Source: Clostridia bacterium (GTDB lineage: Bacteria; Bacillota; Clostridia; Oscillospirales; CAG-272). From it: a stretch of DNA of 38,814 bases. How positions within the stretch are numbered: position 1 is the first letter of the stretch; each line of letters begins with the position of its first letter. The position numbers were made by a program, and so were the translations under genes. Positions 17,467 through 24,932 of this stretch are shown here, piece after piece. The stretch is taken from positions 1 to 38,814 of the forward strand of contig JAFQFS010000047.1 of the NCBI GenBank assembly GCA_017398585.1. The letters are read 5' to 3'. The notes under the pieces were generated by a model, which saw nothing but the letters and a program-made list of their open reading frames with translations, ran no database searches and was not told the origin of the DNA.

Positions 17467-17689
17467 CGGGGGAAAAACTTTTTGAGAAAAGTTTTTCCCC
17501 CGAACCCCCTTTCCAAAAACTTCCAGACGAATGAGAATAACAAAGTAAGTGCAGATTTGAAGTTATAAAACGGCTGTATACTTTACAGAAATTTTATTTC
17601 GTCAAATCTGCACTTACTTTGTATGTCTATATCGTATAAAGTTTTTTGGAAGGGGTTCGGGGAAACCTTTTTGCAAAAAGGTTTCCCCG
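17467..17689. repeat. Composite inverted repeat element G-H, best-preserved copy
   Basis: Outer hairpins G (17467-17502, CGGGGGAAAAACTTTT stem) and H (17658-17672 against 17675-17689, CGGGGAAACCTTTTT) are mirror images with inward tails. Inside are perfect 19-bp inverted arms, AAAGTAAGTGCAGATTTGA (17542-17560) against its complement at 17602-17620, enclosing 41 bases. It fills the gap between two convergent genes and could stop transcription from both sides. Confidence 0.85.
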
Positions 17690-17695
17690 AAAGAC

Positions 17696-18256
17696 CTATC
17701 CGTTCAATCCCTTCTTCTCGCCGCCTGAGAGCTTGTATTCCTCAAACGGCTGTTCGCCGTAGCGGATCACCTGCGTGCTTTCAAAGCCGTCGCGGAGTTC
17801 CATGACGACGGTGAGGGTATCGGTGTCACCGAGATTTACGGCGTCCGCACTCAACTTGCGGTAGTTATAGATCGCACGCTTCTTCGATTCGAGCGCGGTC
17901 AGCGGGAAGGTCTCGCCGGTCGTTTCGTTGAGAAGATGGAAGGAGTATTCGTGACCTTCCGTCATGTCGGTGTATTCGTATACGCTGTCATTCCAGCGGA
18001 CAGCCACCTGAACTTCGCCCGTTTCGGGAATGAAGCAGAAGGCATAGGCAGCGAAGTAGCCGTCATCGGCGATCTCTTTTTCGACCTTGACGGTCTTTAC
18101 TTCAAGTTCGCCGTCCGCATACGCGGTAATAAGAGAGTCCGTTGCGAAGAGTTCATCGAACACGGATTTGTCCGCAACCATGCAGCAGCGGAAGATGAAC
18201 ATGCCGCAGATAATGAACAGAATCGCTGTGGCGATCTGCTTGATTATTTTTACCAT
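17696..18256 (-). CDS. Membrane-anchored protein of unknown function
   Basis: 186 residues with an N-terminal hydrophobic anchor (about 5-24, KQIATAILFIICGMFIFRCC) and a predicted extracytoplasmic domain rich in beta-type segments (EVQVAVRWNDSVYEYTDM, TLTVVMELRD). The two cysteines after the anchor do not make a convincing lipobox. I do not recognise a family. ACGGAG lies about 15 bases before the ATG. Downstream it runs into repeat H. Confidence 0.7.
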   Translation of the reverse strand: MVKIIKQIATAILFIICGMFIFRCCMVADKSVFDELFATDSLITAYADGELEVKTVKVEKEIADDGYFAAYAFCFIPETGEVQVAVRWNDSVYEYTDMTEGHEYSFHLLNETTGETFPLTALESKKRAIYNYRKLSADAVNLGDTDTLTVVMELRDGFESTQVIRYGEQPFEEYKLSGGEKKGLNG

Positions 18257-18296
18257 TGTTTATTATTTCGCTCCGTTTGAATGGGGATGATTCTTT

Positions 18297-18325
18297 ATTA
18301 TAGCAACAATATTTGAATAATTCAA
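18297..18325 (-). promoter_or_regulatory. Promoter of the membrane-anchored unknown
   Basis: Minus-strand -35 TTGAAT (18320-18325), 17-base spacer, -10 TATAAT (18297-18302), about 40 bases before the start codon. Confidence 0.7.
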
Positions 18326-18378
18326 TATAAAGTACAGAAAGTATGCAAAAAATCGCTGAAAAATGGTGAAAATAAAGA

Positions 18379-18407
18379 TTGACAAAACACGAGCGGTCGA
18401 TTATAAT
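18379..18407 (+). promoter_or_regulatory. Promoter of yceD-rpmF
   Basis: Consensus -35 TTGACA (18379-18384), 17-base spacer, consensus -10 TATAAT (18402-18407). The strength suits a ribosomal protein operon. Confidence 0.9.
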
Positions 18408-18459
18408 ATTGATTACCGTGGAATTTTATGCTGATAAGCTGATATTGGAGGTCTGACGC

Positions 18460-19020
18460 ATGAAAATCGACATTTGCGAATTAATGAACCGACGTCTCGA
18501 CCGGGTCGATTTCGCATACCGCTTTGACCCGCGCCATACCGACGCCGAGTGCGTACTTCTTCCGGAAGACATCACGATTCCGGACGACGGCATTTCGGTC
18601 TGCGGCAGCATCACCGACACCCTCGGCTGCATGACGTTCCGTGCGGTTGTAACGGTAAGCTACGTTACAGCATGTGCGAGATGTCTGGACGAGGTGCGTG
18701 AAACCCTCGAATTCGATTTCGAGCGGATGGTTCTGACCGAAAAGATCGTGTCGAATGAACCGTTTGACGAAGACGAGGAATGGGACGGAGAGCTCGACGA
18801 CGTGCTCTACGTCAACGAAGCGAAGGTCATTCCGGACGCGGACATCATGGAGGAAATCTCCCTTGAGCTTCCGTCCTTTGTTCTTTGCGACGAAGACTGT
18901 CCCGGACTCTGTCCGAAGTGTGGTCACCGGCTTGCGGACGGCGACTGCGGCTGCAAGGACAAAAAAGAAATTGATCCAAGGCTCGCAATTTTACAAAAAC
19001 TACTTGATAATCCCGAATGA
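18460..19020 (+). CDS. yceD: YceD/DUF177 family protein
   Basis: DUF177 proteins sit next to rpmF in most bacteria and are linked to 23S rRNA accumulation. The 186-residue protein has CARCLDEVRETLEFDFERMV in the middle and the C-terminal motif CDEDCPGLCPKCGHRL with conserved Cys pairs, possibly metal-binding. An acidic loop (EDEEWDGELDD) separates them. GGAGGT is 7 bases before the ATG. rpmF follows 63 bases downstream and no terminator is seen between them, so they are co-transcribed. Confidence 0.92.
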   Translation: MKIDICELMNRRLDRVDFAYRFDPRHTDAECVLLPEDITIPDDGISVCGSITDTLGCMTFRAVVTVSYVTACARCLDEVRETLEFDFERMVLTEKIVSNEPFDEDEEWDGELDDVLYVNEAKVIPDADIMEEISLELPSFVLCDEDCPGLCPKCGHRLADGDCGCKDKKEIDPRLAILQKLLDNPE

Positions 19021-19083
19021 TTGTGGTATAATTAAGTGTACTGCGCAAAACAGCAAACCTAATTATAGTTGAGGAGGTTCATC

Positions 19084-19272
19084 ATGGCTGTACCGAAGAG
19101 AAAAACGTCCAAAGCAAGACGTGACAAGAGACGTTCCAACGTATGGAAGCTCGAAATGCCCGGCATGGTTAAGTGCTCTCACTGCGGCGAATACAATGTT
19201 GCTCACCGCGTCTGCAAGGCATGCGGCTACTACGATGGCAAGCAGATCATCAAGACAACTGAAGAAGCGTAA
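19084..19272 (+). CDS. rpmF: Large ribosomal subunit protein bL32
   Basis: 62-residue L32. It starts [17 protein letters not shown], the conserved basic N-terminus, and contains [20 protein letters not shown] with four zinc-ligand cysteines (the C+ form). The frame is open to 19069, but GAGGAGG 7 bases before the ATG at 19084 and family length fix the start. A rho-independent terminator follows. Confidence 0.97.
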   Translation: MAVPKRKTSKARRDKRRSNVWKLEMPGMVKCSHCGEYNVAHRVCKACGYYDGKQIIKTTEEA

Positions 19273-19278
19273 CATAGA

Positions 19279-19317
19279 ATCCGTGCTATCGTAAGGTAAC
19301 ACGGATGCGCTTTTTTT
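19279..19317 (+). terminator. Terminator of yceD-rpmF
   Basis: ATCCGTG (19279-19285) pairs with CACGGAT (19300-19306), followed by GCGC and seven T residues. Confidence 0.85.
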
Positions 19318-19366
19318 CGGAGACTTTTGGGGAAGTTCAGACTGCACGTTTGGATTTATAAGGAAG

Positions 19367-19386
19367 AAAAACGCTGAAGCGTTTTT
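19367..19386. terminator. Bidirectional terminator-like hairpin
   Basis: AAAAACGCT and AGCGTTTTT form a perfect 9-bp stem with a GA loop, giving T-tracts on both strands. Confidence 0.65.
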
Positions 19387-19409
19387 CAATTTTTATGTCC
19401 CCAGCGCAC

Positions 19410-19508
19410 GAGACACTTCGTGTCTCAGGACGGGCGCACAAGAGGACTCAGTCGGAGCCCTCTTGTGAATCACCCCGACCAGAGGAGGGGAAGAATCCCC
19501 TCCTCTGG
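19410..19508. repeat. Three consecutive strong hairpins
   Basis: In the 338-base gap between rpmF and the next gene: GAGACAC/GTGTCTC (19410-19426, 3-base loop), CACAAGAGG/CCTCTTGTG (19437-19467, with inner CTC/GAG pairing), and CCAGAGGAGGGGA/TCCCCTCCTCTGG (19479-19508, 4-base loop, perfect 13 bp). None has a T-tract. Stems differ in sequence, so this is not a simple tandem repeat. Confidence 0.75.
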
Positions 19509-19610
19509 ACTCTTCCCCTCAGACGTCGCGCTGACCGCGGAAAATGATTTTTTGTTTTCTGCACAGCCGGACGGCAATCATATTTATTCATTATTCATTA
19601 AGGATTTATT

Positions 19611-20219
19611 ATGCGCTGCGTTCCCTCTCAGAAAAATCCGCGGGTGTGGGCGATCGTTGCCGCCCTGCTCGTGTTCGGCGGAATTGCCTATGCAATTCCC
19701 ATCGCATGCAATGCGAACAGCATCGCCGTCGGCGGCGCGCTGTTTCAGCTTGTGACCGTGTTCGCGGTCGTGGCGGCGGTCTTCCTCGTTGTACGGTATC
19801 AGATGACGCACTTCGTTTACCTCATCCGGCCTCGCTCGGATCTCTCTGATGCCGATCTGGAACCGGCGTATGCCGGTACGGTCGGAACGGCGGGAATCAC
19901 TCGGCTTCCGCCCGACATGCTTGACTTTGTCGTGAACCGTTCGCAGGGCAGCCGTGCGGGTGCGGTCGAATGCGTACTTTCGTTATCCGATCTCGTCGCG
20001 GTGATCCCGATGACAAAGGAAAACGGTGTGACAAAGTCCGCGATCCGCGAAAAATATCAGGCGGACGGCTATGTTTATTACGACTACACCGTCACGCTGG
20101 GCGTCACGGACGTTCTCGCACTCGTCTTCATCGACGGAAACCGCTACGCCGGTATTTTCATCGAACCGGACGAGACGATGCGTGCGTATTTCATGAATCT
20201 CGGCAAAACAAAAAAATAA
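19611..20219 (+). CDS. Two-TM membrane protein of unknown function
   Basis: 202 residues. Two N-terminal hydrophobic helices (about 13-32 and 42-61) precede a soluble domain (about 75-202) containing DLEPAYAGTVGTAGITRLP, AVECVLSLSDLVAVIPM and a C-terminal ALVFIDGNRYAGIFIEPDE. The domain probably lies in the cytoplasm given the positive charge at both termini, but this is a guess. No family recognised. AGGA is 7 bases before the ATG. Convergent with the downstream transporter, with repeat I between. Confidence 0.72.
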   Translation: MRCVPSQKNPRVWAIVAALLVFGGIAYAIPIACNANSIAVGGALFQLVTVFAVVAAVFLVVRYQMTHFVYLIRPRSDLSDADLEPAYAGTVGTAGITRLPPDMLDFVVNRSQGSRAGAVECVLSLSDLVAVIPMTKENGVTKSAIREKYQADGYVYYDYTVTLGVTDVLALVFIDGNRYAGIFIEPDETMRAYFMNLGKTKK

Positions 20220-20222
20220 CCC

Positions 20223-20333
20223 AAAGAACGTGCAGCTTTGAAGTTGAAATCTGCACGTTCTTTGCATTATTTTTTATATAAGTTTTTTGAAAGGGGTCCG
20301 GGGGAAACTTTTTTGCAAAAAAGTTTCCCCCGG
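20223..20333. repeat. Hairpin repeat copy I between convergent genes
   Basis: Inner arm AAAGAACGTGCAG (20223-20235) pairs perfectly with its complement at 20251-20263. The family hairpin follows at 20298-20333 (CCGGGGGAAACTTTTTT form, GC loop). This is half of a composite element. It sits between two genes facing each other and can act as a two-sided terminator. Confidence 0.82.
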
Positions 20334-20347
20334 AGAATTTAATTTTA

Positions 20348-21718
20348 TCAGAATGCGGACATGATCAGAACACCGATGATGATGATCGGGAGAACGAACG
20401 TCGCATACGGACGGATCCACTTCGGAACCTTCAGACCGTTGCCGGCGTTTGCTTCTTCGATGAACTTATCCCAGCCCCAGCCGAACTTCTGCGTGCAGAA
20501 AAGAATGTACGCAAGGCTGCCGACCGGAAGGAGAACGTTCGATACGGTATAGTCTTCGAGGTCCATGAAGTTCTTGCCGAAGATGAGGATATCATCCCAT
20601 ACGTTCAGGCTGAGAATGCACGGCATGGAGAGGATCAGCATCAGGACGATGTTGATGACCGCTACCTGTACGCGGTTCAGCTTGGTGAGCTCGAGCCAGA
20701 AGGACATGATGTTTTCGAATACGGCGATAACGGTGGAGAGCGCCGCGAAGATCATGAACAGGAAGAACAGAGTGCCGATGAGACGGCCGCCGGGCATCGC
20801 ATTGAAGATGCTCGACAGAGTGGTGAAGAGGAAGCTTGCACCGACGGAACCCGCGTCTGCGGTAACACCGTTGTTGTAGGTGAAGCATGCAGGGAACACG
20901 ATCAGACCTGCGGTGAGAGCAACGAAGGTGTCAAGACCGATAATCGTGAAGGTTTCACCGAGGAGGCTGCGATCCTTGCCGATGTAGCTGCCGAAGATCG
21001 CAATGGAGCCGATACCGACGCTGAGGGTGAAGAACGACTGACCCATCGCCGCGGAAATAACGGTCATAATGCCGGCTTCTTTCATGTTGTCAAGAGACGG
21101 GATCAGGTAGAACTTGAGACCTTCCGCCGCGTTGTCGAGCGTGCAGGAGTATACCGCAAGGCCGACAAGAAGAACAAACAGAGCAACCATCATCACCTTG
21201 GTGATGCGTTCCACGCCCTTCTGGAGACCGAGAGAGCATACGCCGAAGCAGAGGAGGATGACCGCAAAGGTTGCAACAACGTTGAGTCCGGTGTTGGTAA
21301 CCATCGCACCGAAGACGCCGCCGAGTTCTTCCGCACCATGTGCAGACATGATGGAACCGGTCAGATACTTGATGAAGTACATGAACATCCATCCGCAGAT
21401 GGTGGTGTAAAACATCATGAGGAGGTAGTTGCCGCCGATGCCGAGGTACTTCATCCAGTGCCATTTCTGTCCTTTCTTTTCGAGGACATCAAAGGAGGAT
21501 GCGATACTTCTCTGGCTGGCACGTCCGACGGAAAGTTCCGCGGTCATGACCGGAATGCCGAGAAGAATCAGGAACGCAATGTATACAAGCACGAACATTG
21601 CGCCGCCGTACGCGCCGGTGATGATCGGGAAGCGGTAGACATTGCCGAGACCGATGGCACAGCCCGCCGAGATCAGGATGAAACCGAGACGCGATGAGAA
21701 TTTTTCACGCTGATTCAT
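20348..21718 (-). CDS. Sodium-dependent transporter of the NSS (SLC6/LeuT) family
   Basis: Na+-coupled importer of amino acids or related amines; cytoplasmic membrane. The 456-residue protein begins with the family signature SSRLGFILISAGCAIGLGNVYRFPIITGAYGGA (unwound TM1 Na+/substrate site). It continues with PVMTAELSVGRAS, about 11-12 hydrophobic helices, and ALTAGLIVFPACFTY in the TM7-8 region. AAAGGA is 8 bases before the ATG. Substrate cannot be told. Divergent from the MerR gene. Confidence 0.93.
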   Translation of the reverse strand: MNQREKFSSRLGFILISAGCAIGLGNVYRFPIITGAYGGAMFVLVYIAFLILLGIPVMTAELSVGRASQRSIASSFDVLEKKGQKWHWMKYLGIGGNYLLMMFYTTICGWMFMYFIKYLTGSIMSAHGAEELGGVFGAMVTNTGLNVVATFAVILLCFGVCSLGLQKGVERITKVMMVALFVLLVGLAVYSCTLDNAAEGLKFYLIPSLDNMKEAGIMTVISAAMGQSFFTLSVGIGSIAIFGSYIGKDRSLLGETFTIIGLDTFVALTAGLIVFPACFTYNNGVTADAGSVGASFLFTTLSSIFNAMPGGRLIGTLFFLFMIFAALSTVIAVFENIMSFWLELTKLNRVQVAVINIVLMLILSMPCILSLNVWDDILIFGKNFMDLEDYTVSNVLLPVGSLAYILFCTQKFGWGWDKFIEEANAGNGLKVPKWIRPYATFVLPIIIIGVLIMSAF

Positions 21719-21754
21719 AGGAATATCCTTTCTTTCATTGAGATTTGCAAATTT

Positions 21755-21779
21755 AAAAACCGTTTTTGGACGGTTTTTA
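21755..21779 (-). promoter_or_regulatory. Hairpin in the transporter leader, possible attenuator
   Basis: Minus strand AAAAACCG pairs with CGGTTTTT over a short loop, located between the transporter promoter and its start codon. Terminator-like, but the T-run is inside the stem. Confidence 0.4.
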
Positions 21780-21804
21780 TGAAATCTGTGAATTATTCCC
21801 TAAC

Positions 21805-21833
21805 ATTCTACCACACCCACGCCGGATAATCAA
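21805..21833 (-). promoter_or_regulatory. Promoter of the NSS transporter
   Basis: Minus-strand -35 TTGATT (21828-21833), 17-base spacer, -10 TAGAAT (21805-21810), about 85 bases before the start. Confidence 0.7.
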
Positions 21834-21902
21834 GAGGATTGCAGAAATTCCCAGAAAAATCCGTCATATCTTTGCTTTTGCGAAATTTTTTCCGCAATCC
21901 CC

Positions 21903-21933
21903 TTGACTTTCCCCCAATGGGGAATGTTATACT
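21903..21933 (+). promoter_or_regulatory. MerR-type promoter/operator with 19-bp spacer
   Basis: -35 TTGACT (21903-21908) and -10 TATACT (21928-21933) are 19 bases apart. The spacer holds the dyad TTCCCC-CAAT-GGGGAA. Over-long spacers with a central dyad are the hallmark of MerR-regulated promoters, where the activator twists the DNA. It lies directly before the MerR gene, implying autoregulation. Confidence 0.85.
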
Positions 21934-21964
21934 AAGGTCAGAACGAACAAACGAGGAAACCGCC

Positions 21965-22759
21965 ATGCTGAAAATCAGTGAATTCGCAAAACTCTGCAAT
22001 ACCTCCGAAAAGACCCTCCGTTTTTACGACAAGGTCGGCGTCCTGAAAGCCGAGTACATCCATCCCGACAACGGCTACCGCTACTACAGCCGCGCGCAGA
22101 TTGAGCAATACAACCGCATCGTCGAACTGAAAGAGGTGGGTTTCACGCTCGAGGAGATCCGCAGCCGCTTTCTCGACGCGGACAACGAAACCATCCTGCG
22201 TCATCTCCGCGAAAAGGAGCAGACTCTGCTGGAATCCTACAACAACTGCCGCAAAATGATTGAGATTTACGAGGAGAGAGAAAAAATGAAAGAGAACACC
22301 ACCCCGAAGCTCATGATCCACCGCTATCCCGAAAAGAACGAAATCACATTGGACGACGGAAACCGTTATGTCACCTACCCGTGCAGCGCGTCCGTCATGA
22401 AGCAATGCTGCCGGATGTTCGACGAAATGCTCAATGTCCCGGAATACATCCAACTTGATTTTGCTGATTTTCCCTTCCCGGAAGATCCGACCCGCCCCAT
22501 CCTGTACCGCGAAACCGTCGCGGAAAGCAAGGAAACCCTCCCGGATGAAGCGGAACATCTGTATGCCTCCGCAGAAGAACTGAAAGAATCAAACTGCGTC
22601 CTGATCCTCATGGAACTGTCCCCGGACGTCGATCTTGACACCGTCGAGGAAGTCAGCCGCCGTCTCGGAGATTATGCGAATGAAATGGCTGCTATCATCT
22701 GGGCATCCAATTTCACCCGCGACGTCTCCTACCGCATCAGTCTCATCGGAATCTTCTGA
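21965..22759 (+). CDS. MerR-family regulator with FtsZ C-terminal-like effector domain
   Basis: Transcription regulator, 264 residues. The N-terminal winged helix LKISEFAKLCNTSEKTLRFYDKVGVLKAEY and NGYRYYSRAQIEQYNRI are classic MerR, followed by the dimer coiled coil (about 75-110). The C-terminal domain starts PKLMIHRYPEKNEITLDDGNRY and ends CVLILMELSPDVDLDT plus YRISLIGIF. This ending resembles the FtsZ C-terminal domain (inference from pattern only). The frame is open from 21839, but the promoter at 21903-21933 forces the start at 21965. The next gene encodes the same effector domain alone. Confidence 0.88.
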   Translation: MLKISEFAKLCNTSEKTLRFYDKVGVLKAEYIHPDNGYRYYSRAQIEQYNRIVELKEVGFTLEEIRSRFLDADNETILRHLREKEQTLLESYNNCRKMIEIYEEREKMKENTTPKLMIHRYPEKNEITLDDGNRYVTYPCSASVMKQCCRMFDEMLNVPEYIQLDFADFPFPEDPTRPILYRETVAESKETLPDEAEHLYASAEELKESNCVLILMELSPDVDLDTVEEVSRRLGDYANEMAAIIWASNFTRDVSYRISLIGIF

Positions 22760-22800
22760 AACCAGCCGTAAAACGATCGAACTTTATGAGGTGAAGAAAA

Positions 22801-23271
22801 ATGACCGACAACAACAAGCCGAAACTCATGATCCACCGCTATCCCGAAAAGAACGAGATCACATTGGACGACGGAAACCGCTATATGACTCTGCCGTGCA
22901 GCGCAGCCGTCATGGAGCCGTGCTGCCGGATGCTTGAGGAAGTATTCAACGCTCCCTATGCTCACTTTGATCCGGCTGACCTGTCCGCCCCGACAGACAT
23001 GACCCGTCCGATCCTGTACCGCGAAACCGTCGCGGAAAGCAGGGAAACCCTCCCGGATGACGCGGAACGTCTCTACGCTTCCGCGGAAGAACTGAAAGAT
23101 ACGGTCTGTGTCCTGATCCTCATGGAATTATCACCGGACGTCGATCATACTCTCGTCGAGAAGGCATGCAACCGCGTCTATGATTATCTCGACAGCGACG
23201 CCAATATTTTCTGGACTTCCACCTTTACACCGGATGCCTCCTACCGTCTCAGCCTTATCGGAATCTTCTGA
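22801..23271 (+). CDS. Stand-alone copy of the MerR effector domain
   Basis: 156 residues homologous along their whole length to residues about 115-264 of the upstream MerR protein. Shared blocks are PKLMIHRYPEKNEITLDDGN, RPILYRETVAES and YASAEELK, and both end SLIGIF. The first 66 bases of homology differ at only 3 positions, so the copy is recent or homogenised. Its C-terminus, LDSDANIFWTSTF then YRLSLIGIF, is closer to FtsZ (DxDANIIFG...VIATGF) than the MerR copy. It has its own GAGGTG site 7 bases before the ATG and lacks a DNA-binding part. It may compete for ligand or heterodimerise. Confidence 0.8.
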   Translation: MTDNNKPKLMIHRYPEKNEITLDDGNRYMTLPCSAAVMEPCCRMLEEVFNAPYAHFDPADLSAPTDMTRPILYRETVAESRETLPDDAERLYASAEELKDTVCVLILMELSPDVDHTLVEKACNRVYDYLDSDANIFWTSTFTPDASYRLSLIGIF

Positions 23272-23276
23272 AACCA

Positions 23277-23388
23277 AAAGTACCGTGCCGATTCACAAAA
23301 AATCTGCACGGTACTTTGTCTTATCTATTCGTATAAAGCTTTTTGAAAGGGGTTCGGGGAAAACTTTTTCTCGAAAAAGTTTTCCCCG
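23277..23388. repeat. Hairpin repeat copy J between convergent genes
   Basis: Inner arm AAAGTACCGTGC (23277-23288) pairs with its complement at 23306-23317. The family hairpin CGGGGAAAACTTTTT follows (23355-23369 against 23374-23388). It begins 6 bases after the stop of the preceding gene and ends 15 before the antiporter stop. Confidence 0.82.
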
Positions 23389-23402
23389 AGAAACCATATG
23401 TC

Positions 23403-24680
23403 TTATTTCTTCGCGTCCAGCTTTGCCTGCATGCGGGCGGGGATGGGCTTTTCGGTGATTTCACCGGCCTTTTCGAGCGCGATGCGGGTCAGCAGAGGAC
23501 CGACCAGTTCATAGACGAGAACGGCAAAGAGCGCAACGCTGCGGATGACGACGCCGGGTTCACCGAGGGAGAGCGCAGTCAGGGTCATACCGAGGGCAAC
23601 ACCGGCCTGCGGGAGAAGCGTGATACCGAGGTACTTCTGGATGGTAGGTTCGGTCTTCATAAACTTCGCGGAGATGGATGCACCCACAATCTTGCCCGCG
23701 GAGCGGAAGATGATGTAGATCACACCCACAAGGACGATCGCCCAGTCGCCGAAGACGGAGAACTCGAGGTCTGCGCCGCTGATGACAAAGAACAGTACCA
23801 TGATCGGACCGGTCCAGCGGTCCATGCGGTCCATAAGTTCTTCGGAGAAGTCACAGAGATTGCAGAAGATGGTACCCATCATCATGCAGACGAGAAGGGA
23901 GGAGAATTCCACAGTTACGGGACCGAGGTGGAACTCAGTCATGGACAGCGCAACCGCAAGGAATACGTAGGTGACGGAGATCGTCATACGCTTGCTGCGG
24001 GAGTGGAAGAACTGTTCGGTGAAGTGGAACAGCAGACCGATCAGCGAACCGAGAATAAGGGACGCAATGACTTCCACGAGCGGGTTCACAATAACGGAGA
24101 TCATGTCGAGTGCGCCGTGTTCAATCGCCTTTGCGATACCGAAGGAAATCGCGAACACGATCAGACCGACCACGTCGTCGAGCGCGACAACGGGAAGGAG
24201 CATCTTCGTCAGCGGACCGTCCGCCTTGTACTGCTTGACAACCATGAGCGTTGCCGCCGGAGCGGTCGCGGTCGCAACGGCGCCGAGCGTAATCGCACAG
24301 GAGAGCGGGAGCTTTTCGGGCATGATAAAGTGAAGCGTGATAAGCGCCGCGTCAACAAAGATCGTCGCAACGACCGCCTGAAAAATGGCGATCACGACTG
24401 CCTGACGGCCGATCTGCTTCAGTTCGGACAGACGGAACTCGTTGCCCATCGCGATTGCGATAAAACCGAGTGCCGTTTCGGAAATGATGGAATAGGACGT
24501 CACGTCCTCATGGGAAATGAAACCGAGTCCGGGGATGCCGAGCTGTCCGAGACAGTACGGTCCGATCAGGATCCCGGCAACAAGATAAGCGGTGACGGCG
24601 GGAAGATTCCAGACCTTCGTGAGTCTGGACATCATCAGTCCGGCAAGCATCGCAACGGAAAGCGCGAGCAGTGTCTGCAT
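23403..24680 (-). CDS. Cation:proton antiporter, CPA2 type
   Basis: Sodium or potassium/proton exchanger; cytoplasmic membrane. The 425-residue protein is almost entirely hydrophobic helices. It starts LLALSVAMLAGLMMSRLTKVWNLPAVTAYLVAGILIGPY, the CPA2 N-terminus. The ion-site helix carries two adjacent Asp in LLPVVALDDVVGLIVFAIS, a pattern typical of electrogenic NapA-like exchangers. No C-terminal TrkA-N domain is present. GAGG is 10 bases before the ATG. Whether the ion is Na+ or K+ cannot be read from sequence. Confidence 0.9.
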   Translation of the reverse strand: MQTLLALSVAMLAGLMMSRLTKVWNLPAVTAYLVAGILIGPYCLGQLGIPGLGFISHEDVTSYSIISETALGFIAIAMGNEFRLSELKQIGRQAVVIAIFQAVVATIFVDAALITLHFIMPEKLPLSCAITLGAVATATAPAATLMVVKQYKADGPLTKMLLPVVALDDVVGLIVFAISFGIAKAIEHGALDMISVIVNPLVEVIASLILGSLIGLLFHFTEQFFHSRSKRMTISVTYVFLAVALSMTEFHLGPVTVEFSSLLVCMMMGTIFCNLCDFSEELMDRMDRWTGPIMVLFFVISGADLEFSVFGDWAIVLVGVIYIIFRSAGKIVGASISAKFMKTEPTIQKYLGITLLPQAGVALGMTLTALSLGEPGVVIRSVALFAVLVYELVGPLLTRIALEKAGEITEKPIPARMQAKLDAKK

Positions 24681-24738
24681 AATAATGAAGCCTCAATTCT
24701 CTCATAATAATATTTGAAAAAAATCCCAAAGCCGTATC

Positions 24739-24767
24739 ATTATACCTCAAGCAGAGCAGAATTTCAA
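24739..24767 (-). promoter_or_regulatory. Promoter of the antiporter gene
   Basis: Minus-strand -35 TTGAAA (24762-24767), 17-base spacer, -10 TATAAT (24739-24744), about 60 bases before the start. Confidence 0.8.
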
Positions 24768-24871
24768 GTGGTTCGTTTCACGAATTGTGAACAGATTTAT
24801 GTACAAAACAATAATAATATGTACAAAAAATGAAAAAAACGTCGGATTTCTTCCAGAAAAATCCTGTAAAA

Positions 24872-24905
24872 CAAAATCCGCGGAAACTCCGGAGAGCTTC
24901 CGCGG
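24872..24905 (-). terminator. Terminator of the solute-binding lipoprotein gene
   Basis: CCGCGGAA pairs with TTCCGCGG (24878-24885 against 24898-24905) around a CTCCGGAG palindrome. On the minus strand it is followed by ATTTTGTTTT. Confidence 0.75.
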
Positions 24906-24932
24906 GGAGAGAAAAATCTGGTATGTGCGTTT

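Noticed and set aside
23343-24707. 454-residue plus-strand open frame opposite the antiporter
   Set aside because: Begins inside repeat J and mirrors a conserved membrane protein; highly charged, low-complexity shadow.
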